NCBI GenBank assembly: GCA_963733945.1 | Contig: CAVTFD010000026.1 | Location: forward strand, 62,001 to 126,000 | DNA length: 64,000 bases | Origin: AP-15 sp963733945 | GTDB lineage: Bacteria > Pseudomonadota > Alphaproteobacteria > ATCC43930 > CGMCC-115725 | Direction of reading: 5' to 3' | Part shown: positions 1 through 8,207 of the stretch, piece after piece | How positions within the stretch are numbered: the first letter of the stretch is position 1 | Layout of the letters: each line of letters opens with the position of its first letter | Position numbers and translations under genes: made by a program | Notes under the pieces: generated by a model | Told to the model about the DNA's origin: nothing | The model's input: the letters and a program-made list of their open reading frames with translations, nothing else | Database searches by the model: none

Positions 1-414
1 ATCAATCAGTATTTCCTGCATGCTCGCACGCTGCGGCATTGGGGCGTCACCAAACTCGGCGCCTACGAATACAGCGAGTTGATCGACGAGATGAAGCATG
101 CGGACAAGCTCATCGAGCGCATTCTGTTCCTCGACGGCCTACCCAATCTGCAGGATCTCAACAAACTGATGATCGGGGAAAGCGTGCAGGAGGTGCTCGA
201 ATGCGATCTGCGGCTCGAGCAAGATGCCTTGCCGGCACTGCGCGAGGGGATCGCACATTGTGAGACCGTCCGCGATTTCGTCACCCGCGACCTGTTCAGC
301 GAGATCCTCGAAGCCGAAGAGGATCACGTGGACTTTATCGAGACGCAGCTCGACCTGATCCCCAAGGTCGGCATCGAGAATTACATCCAACTCCAATCCG
401 GCCACGCCGAGTAG
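1..414 (+). CDS. bfr: Bacterioferritin (5' end outside window)
   Basis: Heme-containing ferritin that stores iron as a 24-mer in the cytoplasm and oxidises Fe(II) at a dinuclear site. The frame is open from base 1, so the gene starts outside the window; by comparison with the E. coli protein about 21 N-terminal residues are missing. The visible part holds the INQYFLHAR helix, the IDEMKHAD segment (ferroxidase Glu and His flanking the heme-ligand Met) and the C-terminal EAEEDHVDF helix with the second Glu/His pair. A likely hairpin terminator follows about 70 nt after the stop. Identification is secure. Confidence 0.95.
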   Translation: MNQYFLHARTLRHWGVTKLGAYEYSELIDEMKHADKLIERILFLDGLPNLQDLNKLMIGESVQEVLECDLRLEQDALPALREGIAHCETVRDFVTRDLFSEILEAEEDHVDFIETQLDLIPKVGIENYIQLQSGHAE

Positions 415-484
415 CCGAAAGCAAAGCGCCGCACAGAACGGCGTAGCGCCGTCCGGCGGCGCTTGCGCCGGCGAAAGAGTCGGC

Positions 485-510
485 CCTATCGCTACGGTGA
501 TAGGCGTTTT
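485..510 (+). terminator. Rho-independent-type terminator after bfr
   Basis: An 8 bp stem (485-492 with 497-504, one G-T pair) closes on a TACG tetraloop flanked by C and G, the extra-stable cUNCGg type, and is followed by CGTTTT. It lies downstream of bfr and before the convergent regA gene. The T tract is short, so its strength is uncertain. Confidence 0.5.
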
Positions 511-518
511 CCGGCGGC

Positions 519-1124
519 TTAGTTGCGGGGGGCGTGCTTTGACAGGATGCGCTGCAGGGTGCGGCGGTGCATTTTGAGGCGGCGGGCGGTCTCCGAGACG
601 TTGCGCTCACACAGCTCAAACACCCGCTGGATATGCTCCCAGCGCACCCGATCGGCCGACATCGGGTCCTCGGGCGGCTCGGGGGCGCCGTCCTCCTGGG
701 CGAGCAGGGCGCGCTCGACGGCATCGGCATCGGCGGGCTTGGGCAGGTAGTCGATCGCCCCCGCCTTGACCGCGGCGACCGCCGTCGCGATGTTGCCGTA
801 GCCGGTCAGCATCACGATGCGGGCGCCCGGCCGCGCCTGGCGCAACGCACTGACGACTTCGAGCCCGCGGCCGTCGCCGAGCCGCATGTCGACGACGGCG
901 AAAGCCGGCGGATGCTCGCTCGCCGCGGCGGCGCCGGCAGCGACGCTGTCGGCGGTCGCGACGACGAAGCCGCGCCGCTCCATCGCCCGCGCCAGGCGCT
1001 GGCACAAGGGCGCGTCGTCATCGACGATCAGCAGGGTGCGCTCGGCCTCGGGCAGCCCGCGCAGCGCGGCCGCGGTCCCCTCCGAGGAGGCAGGGTGGGT
1101 GGTTCGATCGGTCGCGTTCATCAT
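519..1124 (-). CDS. regA: RegA/ActR/PrrA redox response regulator
   Basis: Global redox response regulator, partner of the RegB kinase encoded just upstream. The receiver domain covers roughly residues 29-145: acidic patch D35-D37, phospho-acceptor D79 in FAVVDMRLGDG, the switch Thr in MLTGYGN and the conserved Lys in YLPKP. The C terminus is a Fis-type helix-turn-helix with the nearly invariant family segment ARRLKMHRRTLQRIL. In known members the pair controls photosynthesis, respiration and nitrogen or carbon fixation genes in response to quinone redox state. It follows regB by 36 nt, so the two are probably cotranscribed. At 201 aa it is slightly longer than usual because of an unconserved N-terminal extension. 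Confidence 0.93.
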   Translation of the reverse strand: MMNATDRTTHPASSEGTAAALRGLPEAERTLLIVDDDAPLCQRLARAMERRGFVVATADSVAAGAAAASEHPPAFAVVDMRLGDGRGLEVVSALRQARPGARIVMLTGYGNIATAVAAVKAGAIDYLPKPADADAVERALLAQEDGAPEPPEDPMSADRVRWEHIQRVFELCERNVSETARRLKMHRRTLQRILSKHAPRN

Positions 1125-1160
1125 CCTCGCCTCTGGCGTCTGCCGCAGCCCGGCTGCCAG

Positions 1161-2576
1161 CTAGCGATGGGCGTGCGCCGATGCCACGGGTTGACGGATC
1201 TTGTCTGAGGTTTCCAGATTGGCACGGTTCCAGGAAATCGCAACATGGGCCCCGCCTTCTTCGAGATTGTCGAAGGCGAGCGTGGCGCCGCTGCGCTCGA
1301 GCAAGCTCTGCGCGATGAAGATGCCGAGCCCCATATGGTCGGCGGCGCCGGCGCGGGTCGACAGATAGGGCTCGCCGAGCCGGCCCAGCAGATGGATCAG
1401 AAACCCCGGTCCGTCATCGCTGATCTCGACCGTGACCGTCGCCGGGTCCCAGAACGTGGTGACCGTGACTTCGCGATCGGCGAATTGGACCGCGTTCTGG
1501 ATCAAATTGTTGAGCCCGTGCAAGATCTCGGGGCTGCGGCGGACCTGGGGCTCGTCCTCTGCCGGCGCCCCGGCGGTGGCAAAGATCAGCCTGACCCCGT
1601 GCTCCTGGTGCGGCGCCGCGGCGGCCTCGACCAGGGCCGAGATCGGCAGTCGGGTATAGGGCGAGCCACCGTCCTCTTCCGGCCGCTGCGAAAGTTCGGC
1701 GAGGATGCGGCGGCAGCGCTCGGACTGGCTCATCAGCAATGCGGCATCCTCGGCATGGGGGCTGTCAGGCGGCAGTTCGTGCGCCAGCTCCTTGGCAACG
1801 ACCGCGATCGTCGCGAGCGGGCTGCCGAGCTCGTGCGCCGCCGCCGCGGCAAGGGCGCCGACCGCCGAGACCCGCTGTTCGCGGGCGAGCGCCAGCTGGG
1901 TCGCCGCAACCGCATCGCGCAAGCGGCGCGCGTCCTGCGCCACGCTCCAGGTGTAGCCGGCGATGAACAGCGTCGCCAGCACCAGCGCGGTCCAGATCCC
2001 GACGATGATTTCCGGCGGAAACACCAGGGGCCCGGGATCGGTGCGCCACGGCAATGGCAGATGCCACAATGCCAAAACGCTGATCGCGGCCACCGCAAAA
2101 ATCGACAATACGATGACCGGACGCCGCGACAGGATTGTCGCCGCCACCGTCACCGGCGCCAGGATCAGGATAGAGAACGGGTTCTGCAATCCGCCGGTCA
2201 AATAGAGCAGGATGGCGAGCTGGAGGATATCATAGCCGAGACACAGCGCGGCATAACGCTCGCCGAGCCGGCGGGCCACCTGGCGATAGACGATCAGCAC
2301 GACATTGAGCAGAGCCGATCCGGCGACGACCGCGAGCGCCGGGGCTAGCGGCAGATGAAAGCCGAGCCCGTAATGGACGGTCAGAATCGCCAGCGCCTGA
2401 CCGGCGATCGCAACCCAGCGGATCGGCACGAGTGTGCGCAGGCTGATTCGGCCCGAACCCACGGCGGGTTCGCTCGCGGCGGTCAAAGGGATATCGGTCA
2501 CGGTGAGATCTCGTCTTTCGCGTCCGGCGGCCGTTGGTCGAGCCTCGCGCTTGGCCGCCGCCTCGTCCAGCGCCAT
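1161..2576 (-). CDS. regB: RegB/ActS/PrrB redox-sensing histidine kinase
   Basis: Membrane sensor kinase that phosphorylates RegA under reducing conditions. Numbered from the ATG at 2576, it has about six N-terminal membrane segments, with the quinone-binding GGLQNPF motif at 128-134, then an H-box (AAAHELGSPL, H248), the redox-active Cys of the family in SERCRRIL (C288), the N-box (NNLIQNAVQ) and G-boxes (DDGPGF, GLGIF). Both known redox inputs are therefore intact. An upstream in-frame GTG at 2624 would add 16 residues but has no convincing ribosome site; a GTG further inside is also possible, so the start is uncertain. It is divergent from the acoA-like gene. Confidence 0.93.
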   Translation of the reverse strand: MALDEAAAKREARPTAAGRERRDLTVTDIPLTAASEPAVGSGRISLRTLVPIRWVAIAGQALAILTVHYGLGFHLPLAPALAVVAGSALLNVVLIVYRQVARRLGERYAALCLGYDILQLAILLYLTGGLQNPFSILILAPVTVAATILSRRPVIVLSIFAVAAISVLALWHLPLPWRTDPGPLVFPPEIIVGIWTALVLATLFIAGYTWSVAQDARRLRDAVAATQLALAREQRVSAVGALAAAAAHELGSPLATIAVVAKELAHELPPDSPHAEDAALLMSQSERCRRILAELSQRPEEDGGSPYTRLPISALVEAAAAPHQEHGVRLIFATAGAPAEDEPQVRRSPEILHGLNNLIQNAVQFADREVTVTTFWDPATVTVEISDDGPGFLIHLLGRLGEPYLSTRAGAADHMGLGIFIAQSLLERSGATLAFDNLEEGGAHVAISWNRANLETSDKIRQPVASAHAHR

Positions 2577-2614
2577 GCTGGCTGATTGTAGCGCTGATGC
2601 GCCATATAGGGGCG

Positions 2615-2716
2615 ATGCCCGCACCTGCCATCACTGTCGAGAACCGGGCCGAGTGCTATCCGGCTGCGGTCGCGCCTGACGGGATCAGCTTTGTCGCCGC
2701 GCGCGGCACGACCACG
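2615..2716 (+). pseudogene. Relic of an ABC-transporter ATPase N-terminus
   Basis: From an ATG at 2615 the translation runs through AITVEN, then Tyr-Pro, DGISF and VAARGTTT. These fit the first 30 or so residues of ABC ATPases (AITVENL..RY..AVDGISF.V..GTTT), where the Walker A loop should follow a few residues later. Instead the frame continues into unrelated residues, and no Walker A or later motif is present before the acoA-like gene. I read it as the remaining 5' tip of a deleted ABC gene divergent from regB. The match is short, so confidence is moderate. Confidence 0.45.
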
Positions 2717-2802
2717 GGGCGGCGCGCCCTGCCGGGATTGTTAAACCTGCCACGAGCGTGCAGGATCGCGATGCCGGTCGATAAAACAAGTCGGAGGGTG
2801 AC

Positions 2803-3771
2803 GTGCAGCTGAACCGCGAGGAAATGCTCAACGCCTACCGCGCGATGGCGACGATCCGCCGCTTCGAGGAGCGCGTGCAGGAGGAATTCTCGAAGGGCGG
2901 CATTCCAGGCTTCGTCCACCTCTATGCCGGCGAGGAGGCATCGGCGGTCGGGGTGTGCTCGCATCTGCGCGACGACGATTACATCGCCAGCACCCATCGC
3001 GGACACGGGCATTCGATCGCCAAAGGCTGCGACCCGGTCTTAATGATGCAGGAATTGTTCGCCAAGAAAGGCGGGCTGTGCGGCGGCAAGGGCGGCTCGA
3101 TGCATATCGCCGATCTCGGCCGCGGCATGCTCGGCGCCAACGGCATCGTCGGCGGCGGACCGCCGCTGGTGGTCGGCGCGGCGCTCAGCGCCAAGACCTT
3201 GGGCCGCGGCACCGTCGCGGTCTCGTTTACCGGCGATGGCGGCTCGAACCAAGGAACCACCTTCGAGGCGATGAACATGGCGGTGGTGCTGAAACTGCCG
3301 GCGATCTTCGTGTTCGAAAACAACCAGTACGGCGAAGGCACGGGTGTTGCCTACGCCATCGGCAGCCATGACATCGCCGGCCGGGCGCGCGGTTTCGGCC
3401 TGCCGAGCGTCAAGGTCAGCGGCGACGACTTCTTTGCAGTGCACGAGGCTGCGGGCGAGGCCGTCGAGCGGGCGCGCGGCGGCGGCGGCCCCAGCGCGAT
3501 CGAGGTCGACACCTGCCGCTTTTACGGCCACCACTCGGGCGACGCCCAACTCTATCGCGGCAAGGACGAGGTCCGGCGGCTACGCGAGGAACGCGACTGC
3601 CTGAGGAATTTTCGCCGCCGGGTCGGCGAGGCCGCACTGCTCGAAACCGCAGAGCTCGATGCGGTCGAGGCCGAAGTTGCGGCGCTGATCGATCGCGCGG
3701 TCGAAACCGCGCGCGGGGCGGCGCCGCCAGCCGAGGCCGATCTGCTGACCGATGTCTACGTCTCTTATTAA
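2803..3771 (+). CDS. acoA: 2-oxo-acid (acetoin-type) dehydrogenase E1 alpha subunit
   Basis: ThDP-dependent E1 alpha subunit of a pyruvate/acetoin dehydrogenase-type complex, 322 aa. It decarboxylates the substrate and passes the acyl or hydroxyalkyl group to the lipoyl domain of E2. The ThDP/Mg motif is complete (GDGGSNQG followed by ENNQYGEGT), as are the STHRGHGH and HHSGD segments of the family. The GTG start at 2803 follows GGAGGG at a good distance. It is followed by a glutathione transferase gene and then the E1 beta gene. A lipoyl-hydrolase protein of AcoC type at 10.1-11.2 kb suggests acetoin as substrate, but the sequence does not separate this from related 2-oxo-acid dehydrogenases. 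Confidence 0.85.
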   Translation: MQLNREEMLNAYRAMATIRRFEERVQEEFSKGGIPGFVHLYAGEEASAVGVCSHLRDDDYIASTHRGHGHSIAKGCDPVLMMQELFAKKGGLCGGKGGSMHIADLGRGMLGANGIVGGGPPLVVGAALSAKTLGRGTVAVSFTGDGGSNQGTTFEAMNMAVVLKLPAIFVFENNQYGEGTGVAYAIGSHDIAGRARGFGLPSVKVSGDDFFAVHEAAGEAVERARGGGGPSAIEVDTCRFYGHHSGDAQLYRGKDEVRRLREERDCLRNFRRRVGEAALLETAELDAVEAEVAALIDRAVETARGAAPPAEADLLTDVYVSY

Positions 3772-3795
3772 CCCGACGAATTTGGGGAATATCCG

Positions 3796-4440
3796 ATGCA
3801 GCTGATCCTTTACTACGCGCCGATCACCTGTGCGCTGGTTCCTTATGTGACCTTGACCGAGGCTGGAGCTTCGTTCGAGGCGCGGCCGCTCAATTTCGGC
3901 AAGGCGCAGCACATGGCGCCCGAATATCTGGCGGTTAACCCGAAGCACAAAGTGCCGGTGCTGGTCATCGACGGCGAGCCGCTGAGCGAGAACGTCGCGA
4001 TCCAGATGTGGATCGCGCGCAATTTCCCGGCGGCGAGGCTGCTGCCCTCGGGCCCGATGCAGGAACTGAAGGCAATTTCGCTCTTGTCGTGGTGCGCTTC
4101 GGGCATCCACCCGTTCCTGTTTCGCATCCACGCGCCGCAGCGCTGCTGCGATCTTCCGGGCGCCGCGGAATCGGTGCGGCGGCTCGCGCAGGAGCAGCTC
4201 TTCGAGAACTACCGGATCGCCGATAACCTGCTGGCCGGCCGCGAATTCTTCTTCGACCATTTCACGGCGGCCGATGCGCATTTTTTCTGGTGCTTCCGGC
4301 GCGGCACGCAATTCAATCTCGACTTGTCGCAGTTCCGCAATTGCCTGGCGCATTTCGAGCGGATGAAAGAGCGGCCAAGCGTGCAGAAACTGCTCGCCTA
4401 CGAAGCGGACGTACAGGCCGGGTTCGCCAAGGCGGCTTGA
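3796..4440 (+). CDS. Glutathione S-transferase family protein
   Basis: Cytosolic GST of 214 aa. The N-terminal thioredoxin-like half contains the YYAPITCALVPYVTL start, the KVPVLVIDG segment with the cis-Pro that contacts the gamma-glutamyl group, and a SEN motif where most GSTs have ES. The C-terminal half is all-helical. It lies between the E1 alpha and E1 beta genes, 24 nt after the first and 13 nt before the second, so it should be cotranscribed with both. That placement suggests a role in handling the dehydrogenase substrate or a reactive by-product, but the substrate is unknown. Confidence 0.82.
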   Translation: MQLILYYAPITCALVPYVTLTEAGASFEARPLNFGKAQHMAPEYLAVNPKHKVPVLVIDGEPLSENVAIQMWIARNFPAARLLPSGPMQELKAISLLSWCASGIHPFLFRIHAPQRCCDLPGAAESVRRLAQEQLFENYRIADNLLAGREFFFDHFTAADAHFFWCFRRGTQFNLDLSQFRNCLAHFERMKERPSVQKLLAYEADVQAGFAKAA

Positions 4441-4453
4441 GGGAGATCGCGCG

Positions 4454-5467
4454 ATGCCGCAGAAATCGATCCGCCAGGCGTTGAACGAGGCATTGGCCCA
4501 GGAGATGCGGCGCGACCCGCGCGTCGTCGTGATCGGCGAGGATGTCGCCGGCGGGGCCGGGACCGACGGCCAGCGCGATGCTTATGGCGGAGTCCTCGGC
4601 GTGACCAAGGGGCTCTTCGCCGAATTCGGCGAGGGCCGGGTGATCGACACGCCGATTACCGAATCCGCGATCATGGGTGCGGCGGCGGGCGCAGCGGTGA
4701 CCGGGTTGCGTCCGGTTGCCGAGCTGATGTTCTCCGATTTCTTCGGCGTGTGCTTTGACCAGATCTTCAATCAGGCGGCCAAGTTCCGCTACATGTTCGG
4801 CGGCAAGGCCAAGACGCCGCTGGTGATCCGCACAATGATCGGCGCCGGCCGCAGTGCCGCAGCTCAGCATTCGCAGAGCCCCTACCACATCTTCACCTCG
4901 GTTCCGGGGCTCAAATGCGTGGTGCCGTCGAACGCCTATGACGCCAAGGGGCTGTTGATCGAGGCGATCCGCGACGACGACCCGGTGATTTTCTGCGAGC
5001 ACAAGCTGATGTACGATTTGCGCGCCGAAGTCCCGGACGAGCCCTATACGATCCCGTTCGGCGAGGCGAACATCGTGCGGGACGGCGACGACGTGACGGT
5101 CGTGGCGCTATCGCGCATGGTGCATTACGCGAGCGAGGCGGCCGAGGCCTTGGCCAAGGAAGGGATCGAGTGCGAGCTGATCGACCCGCGCACGACCTCA
5201 CCGCTCGACGAGGACACGATCCTCGAAAGCATCGAGCGCACCGGCCGGCTCGTCGTCGTCGACGAAGCGACGCCGCGCTGCAATATGGCCGCCGACATCG
5301 CCGCACTGGCCGTCGAGAAGGCGTTTGCCGCGCTCAAGGCCCCGGTCAAGCGGGTGACGGCGCCGCATACCCCGGTGCCGTTCGCGCCCTCGCTCGAAAA
5401 GCTCTATATTCCAAGCCCCGAGCGCATCGCCGAGGGGGTGCGCGAAGTGTACGGCTATCGGCGATGA
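4454..5467 (+). CDS. acoB: 2-oxo-acid (acetoin-type) dehydrogenase E1 beta subunit
   Basis: Partner of the E1 alpha subunit encoded upstream; 337 aa, the usual length. Recognisable features are the VIGEDVAGG loop near residue 30, the DTPITESAIMG segment that contacts ThDP, the AAQHSQSPYHIF loop with the catalytic His, and a C-terminal transketolase-C domain (VVALSRMVHYA through VVVDEATPRCN). A GGGAGATC ribosome site precedes the ATG. No E3 gene and no full-length acyltransferase-type E2 are present nearby; the only lipoyl-domain protein is the AcoC-like gene on the opposite strand 5 kb away. Confidence 0.87.
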   Translation: MPQKSIRQALNEALAQEMRRDPRVVVIGEDVAGGAGTDGQRDAYGGVLGVTKGLFAEFGEGRVIDTPITESAIMGAAAGAAVTGLRPVAELMFSDFFGVCFDQIFNQAAKFRYMFGGKAKTPLVIRTMIGAGRSAAAQHSQSPYHIFTSVPGLKCVVPSNAYDAKGLLIEAIRDDDPVIFCEHKLMYDLRAEVPDEPYTIPFGEANIVRDGDDVTVVALSRMVHYASEAAEALAKEGIECELIDPRTTSPLDEDTILESIERTGRLVVVDEATPRCNMAADIAALAVEKAFAALKAPVKRVTAPHTPVPFAPSLEKLYIPSPERIAEGVREVYGYRR

Positions 5468-5584
5468 ACCGTCGCCGATGCGGCTAAACCTTTCTGCCGC
5501 CAGGGCTCGGTTGCGACGTTCCTCATCATCCAAATTGGCTCGGCGGCGCAAAAAACAGGTATACCCAAGCAACGATAGATCCTA

Positions 5585-5603
5585 GACTAAGCTTAGTTTA
5601 GTC
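5585..5603 (+). promoter_or_regulatory. Palindromic operator of the toxin-antitoxin pair
   Basis: The perfect palindrome CTAAGCTTAG (5587-5596) sits inside a longer interrupted one, GACTAA...TTTAGTC (5585-5603), ending 11 nt before the antitoxin start and just upstream of its GGAG ribosome site. The stretch is AT-rich compared with its surroundings. Position and symmetry fit the autoregulatory site bound by Phd/VapB-type antitoxins. Confidence 0.5.
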
Positions 5604-5614
5604 GGAGCTGGCCG

Positions 5615-5854
5615 ATGCGTACCGTCAACATTCATGCGGCGAAGACCCACCTCTCGCGGCTGGTCGATGACGCCGCCCAAGGCGAAGAGATCGTCATCGC
5701 CAAGGCGGGCAAGCCCGTCGCGCGGCTGGTGGCTTTAACCGACTCGCGGCCCCCACGCCGCCTTGGAGGACTGCGCGGCAAAATAAAAATACCCGAGGAT
5801 TTCGACTCGCCGCTGCCGGACGACATTCTCGACGCGTTCGAGGGCCGCGAGTGA
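5615..5854 (+). CDS. Phd/YefM-family antitoxin
   Basis: Small DNA-binding antitoxin (79 aa) of the Phd/YefM/VapB class. The N-terminal half carries the family signature (VNIHAAKTHLSRLVDDAAQG, then EEIVIAKAGKPVARLV), which forms the dimeric DNA-binding fold; the acidic C-terminal tail (PEDFDSPLPDDILDAFEG) is the kind of segment that wraps around and inhibits a PIN toxin. Its stop codon overlaps the toxin start, so the pair is translationally coupled, and a palindrome upstream is the likely autorepression site. Confidence 0.9.
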   Translation: MRTVNIHAAKTHLSRLVDDAAQGEEIVIAKAGKPVARLVALTDSRPPRRLGGLRGKIKIPEDFDSPLPDDILDAFEGRE

Positions 5855-6246
5855 GGATCTTGCTCGACACCCATGTTCTATTGTGGGCATTGGCGGAACC
5901 CGACCGGCTCGATCAGAACACGCGCGCCGCAATCCGCTCAGTCGAAAACGACGTGCTGTTCAGCGCTGTCAGCATTTGGGAAATCGCGATCAAGGCGGGA
6001 TTGCGGCGCGCCGATTTCGTAGTCGATCCCATAGGAGTTCTCGGGGAAGCGCTCGACGCCGGACTGACCGAACTGGTCCTCGCTTCGAGCGTTGCGGCAC
6101 TTGTGGCCGAATTGCCCCACTTGCACCGCGATCCGTTCGATCGGATGTTGGTCGCACAGGCGATCGCCGAGCCTGCGTTCCTCTACACGGCTGATCCGCG
6201 CCTCACCCCTTACTCGGAGCTGGTTCGGCAGATTGCTATCCGGTAG
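5851..6246 (+). CDS. vapC: VapC-type PIN-domain ribonuclease toxin
   Basis: PIN-domain endoribonuclease of 131 aa that in characterised systems cleaves tRNA or rRNA when released from its antitoxin. The acidic metal-binding residues are present: D6 in ILLDTHVLLWAL, E44 in SIWEIAIKAG, D94/D97 in HRDPFDRMLVAQA and D115 in YTADPRL. It starts at a GTG (5851) overlapping the antitoxin stop by 4 bp. The pair lies between acoB and a convergent ThDP-enzyme gene and splits the dehydrogenase gene group, which suggests it arrived later. Confidence 0.9.
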   Translation: MRILLDTHVLLWALAEPDRLDQNTRAAIRSVENDVLFSAVSIWEIAIKAGLRRADFVVDPIGVLGEALDAGLTELVLASSVAALVAELPHLHRDPFDRMLVAQAIAEPAFLYTADPRLTPYSELVRQIAIR

Positions 6247-6255
6247 CGACGCTGG

Positions 6256-8073
6256 TTAGCGCTGCATGATGCCGGCGGCGCCGCCGGGGTCGTAGCCGAC
6301 CGCGACGCGGACGTCGACGACGCAGACCTTGCCGGCGATAACCGCGGCAACCGCCTCGGTTATCGCCGCGACCAGCTTTTTCGGGTCCTCGACCGGGCCG
6401 ATGCCGAGGCAGCCCTGGCCACGCGCGAGGGTGGCGAGGTCGATGTCGGGGTCGCGGATCGACTGGCCGATCCAGCGGTTCTCGACCGGCCGCCCACGGT
6501 CGCGCGCGACCCGCTCCTGGTGCAATTCGTCATTGAAGAACGAGCGGTTGTTGGCGATCACCACCAACAGCGGGATGCTGTTGTGCACCGCTGTCCACAA
6601 GGCGGTGACCCCCATCAGGAAATCGCCGTCGCCGAGGATCGCGACCGGCAGCCGACCGCTTCCGGTGTCGCGCAACGCCAGCGCGGCGCCGACCGCCATC
6701 CCGGGCCCCGAGCCAATGCCGCCGCCGCCATCAGTGCCGAGAAAATCGAGCGGGTGGCGGAAATCCCACATGTGCTCGCCCCACGAGAGCGGCAGGCGGA
6801 TCATTGTCGCCTCGCTGTCGCCCAGCACCCCCTTGAGCGCGGTCGCCAGCATCGGCACCTCGATAATCCGCGCGGTATCAAGCGCCGAGAGTGGCGGCGG
6901 CGAGCGCCGCGTCAGCGGCGCCGGCAAGGGCGGAGGACTCGGGCGCAACTCCTTGACGGCTGCCAACAGCGGCGGCACCGCGGCGTCGGGCTCCGCCAAG
7001 AGATAGACATCGGCTGGCGGCAGGCCTTGGTAATCCATGCTCCAGCCGTTGTGGACGTACTGGTCGAGCGAGATCTGGATGACCTTGCCGGCCGGCGGTC
7101 TCCCGCGGCAAGCAGTCTTTAGGGTGCCGGCGAGATCGACCCAATCGAGGCTCAGGATTACATCGGCCGCGGCGAGAAGCCCGACCCCGTCAGGCGATGA
7201 CGCACCCGGCCCTCCGCAATGCAGCGGGTGGTCGGTCGGGAATACGGCTCCGGTCTTACGGTCGGTCATGACCCGGGCGCCGACCGCCTCGGCCAGCGCC
7301 ACCCGGCGCTGCCACAATTCGGGGTCGCGCGAGGCGCGGCCCAACAGGATCACCGGCCGCTCGGCCCGCGCCAGCAGTTCCGCCGTCTGGCGGACCAGCG
7401 CGCCGCCGGGCTCGGGCGAGGCGGGCGGAGCGAAGCGCGCGATGTCGGGCATCGGCGGGACGGTTTCGATCTCGTCCTCCTGCAAGGCGAGGTCGAAATT
7501 GAGATAGACCGGCCCGCGCGGCGCCGTCTGCGCGATCATGTTGGCGCGCAACACCGCCTCCTGCGCCGCGCCGATCGAGGAGGGCTGGTCGTCCCATTTG
7601 GAGAAATTGCGGATCAGCGCCCCTTGGTCGCGCGCGGTGTGGATCCATTCGATCCATGGCCGCCGCCGTGTCGCATCGAGCGCGCCGGTGGCGCCGAGCA
7701 CGATCACCGGCGCCCGGTCGCACCAGGCGTTGAAGATTGCCATCGTCGCATGCATCAAGCCAACATTGGCATGGACGATGGCGAGCATCGGCCGGCCGGT
7801 GACCTTGGCCCAGCCATGCGCCACCGCCACCGCACTCTCCTCGTGCAGGCACAGCAACATGCGCGGCCGGCGATTGCCGAGATAGTTGACGAGGCTGTCG
7901 TGCAGGCCGCGATAGCTCGATCCCGGGTTCAATGCGACATAGGGGATGTCGAGTTCGCGGATCGCCGCGGCGATCGCGTCGCTGCCCCAGATCTTGTTCG
8001 ACGGCGCGCTCGGCAATGGCCGGTCGATCTCATTGCCGGCGGCCTCTCCCGGCTTCTCGGATGGAATATCCAC
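6256..8073 (-). CDS. Thiamine-pyrophosphate enzyme, acetolactate-synthase-like
   Basis: ThDP-dependent decarboxylase or carboligase fold of 605 aa with three domains. The pyrimidine-binding domain (about 25-200) has the activating Glu in CLHEESAV (E78). The middle domain lies around 220-370. The pyrophosphate domain has GDGDFLM at 481-487 and NN at 508-509, the ThDP/Mg motif. Family candidates include acetolactate synthase, benzoylformate decarboxylase and related enzymes; the sequence does not fix the substrate. No regulatory small subunit is adjacent, which argues against a biosynthetic IlvB. It ends 9 bp from the convergent vapC. Being near E1 alpha/beta and AcoC genes, it could supply or consume acetoin or acetolactate, but that is inference. 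Confidence 0.82.
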   Translation of the reverse strand: MDIPSEKPGEAAGNEIDRPLPSAPSNKIWGSDAIAAAIRELDIPYVALNPGSSYRGLHDSLVNYLGNRRPRMLLCLHEESAVAVAHGWAKVTGRPMLAIVHANVGLMHATMAIFNAWCDRAPVIVLGATGALDATRRRPWIEWIHTARDQGALIRNFSKWDDQPSSIGAAQEAVLRANMIAQTAPRGPVYLNFDLALQEDEIETVPPMPDIARFAPPASPEPGGALVRQTAELLARAERPVILLGRASRDPELWQRRVALAEAVGARVMTDRKTGAVFPTDHPLHCGGPGASSPDGVGLLAAADVILSLDWVDLAGTLKTACRGRPPAGKVIQISLDQYVHNGWSMDYQGLPPADVYLLAEPDAAVPPLLAAVKELRPSPPPLPAPLTRRSPPPLSALDTARIIEVPMLATALKGVLGDSEATMIRLPLSWGEHMWDFRHPLDFLGTDGGGGIGSGPGMAVGAALALRDTGSGRLPVAILGDGDFLMGVTALWTAVHNSIPLLVVIANNRSFFNDELHQERVARDRGRPVENRWIGQSIRDPDIDLATLARGQGCLGIGPVEDPKKLVAAITEAVAAVIAGKVCVVDVRVAVGYDPGGAAGIMQR

Positions 8074-8207
8074 AGCCTTTCTCCCTCGCGACGCCGCTTC
8101 CGCGCCGGATTACCCCCATTCCGCCGGGTCGGGCAAGAGCGGCCGCGGCCGGACGCGCGGACGACATCGCCCGCGCTGCGGTCCGGCTTCCTCGTTTGGG
8201 TTGCCGC

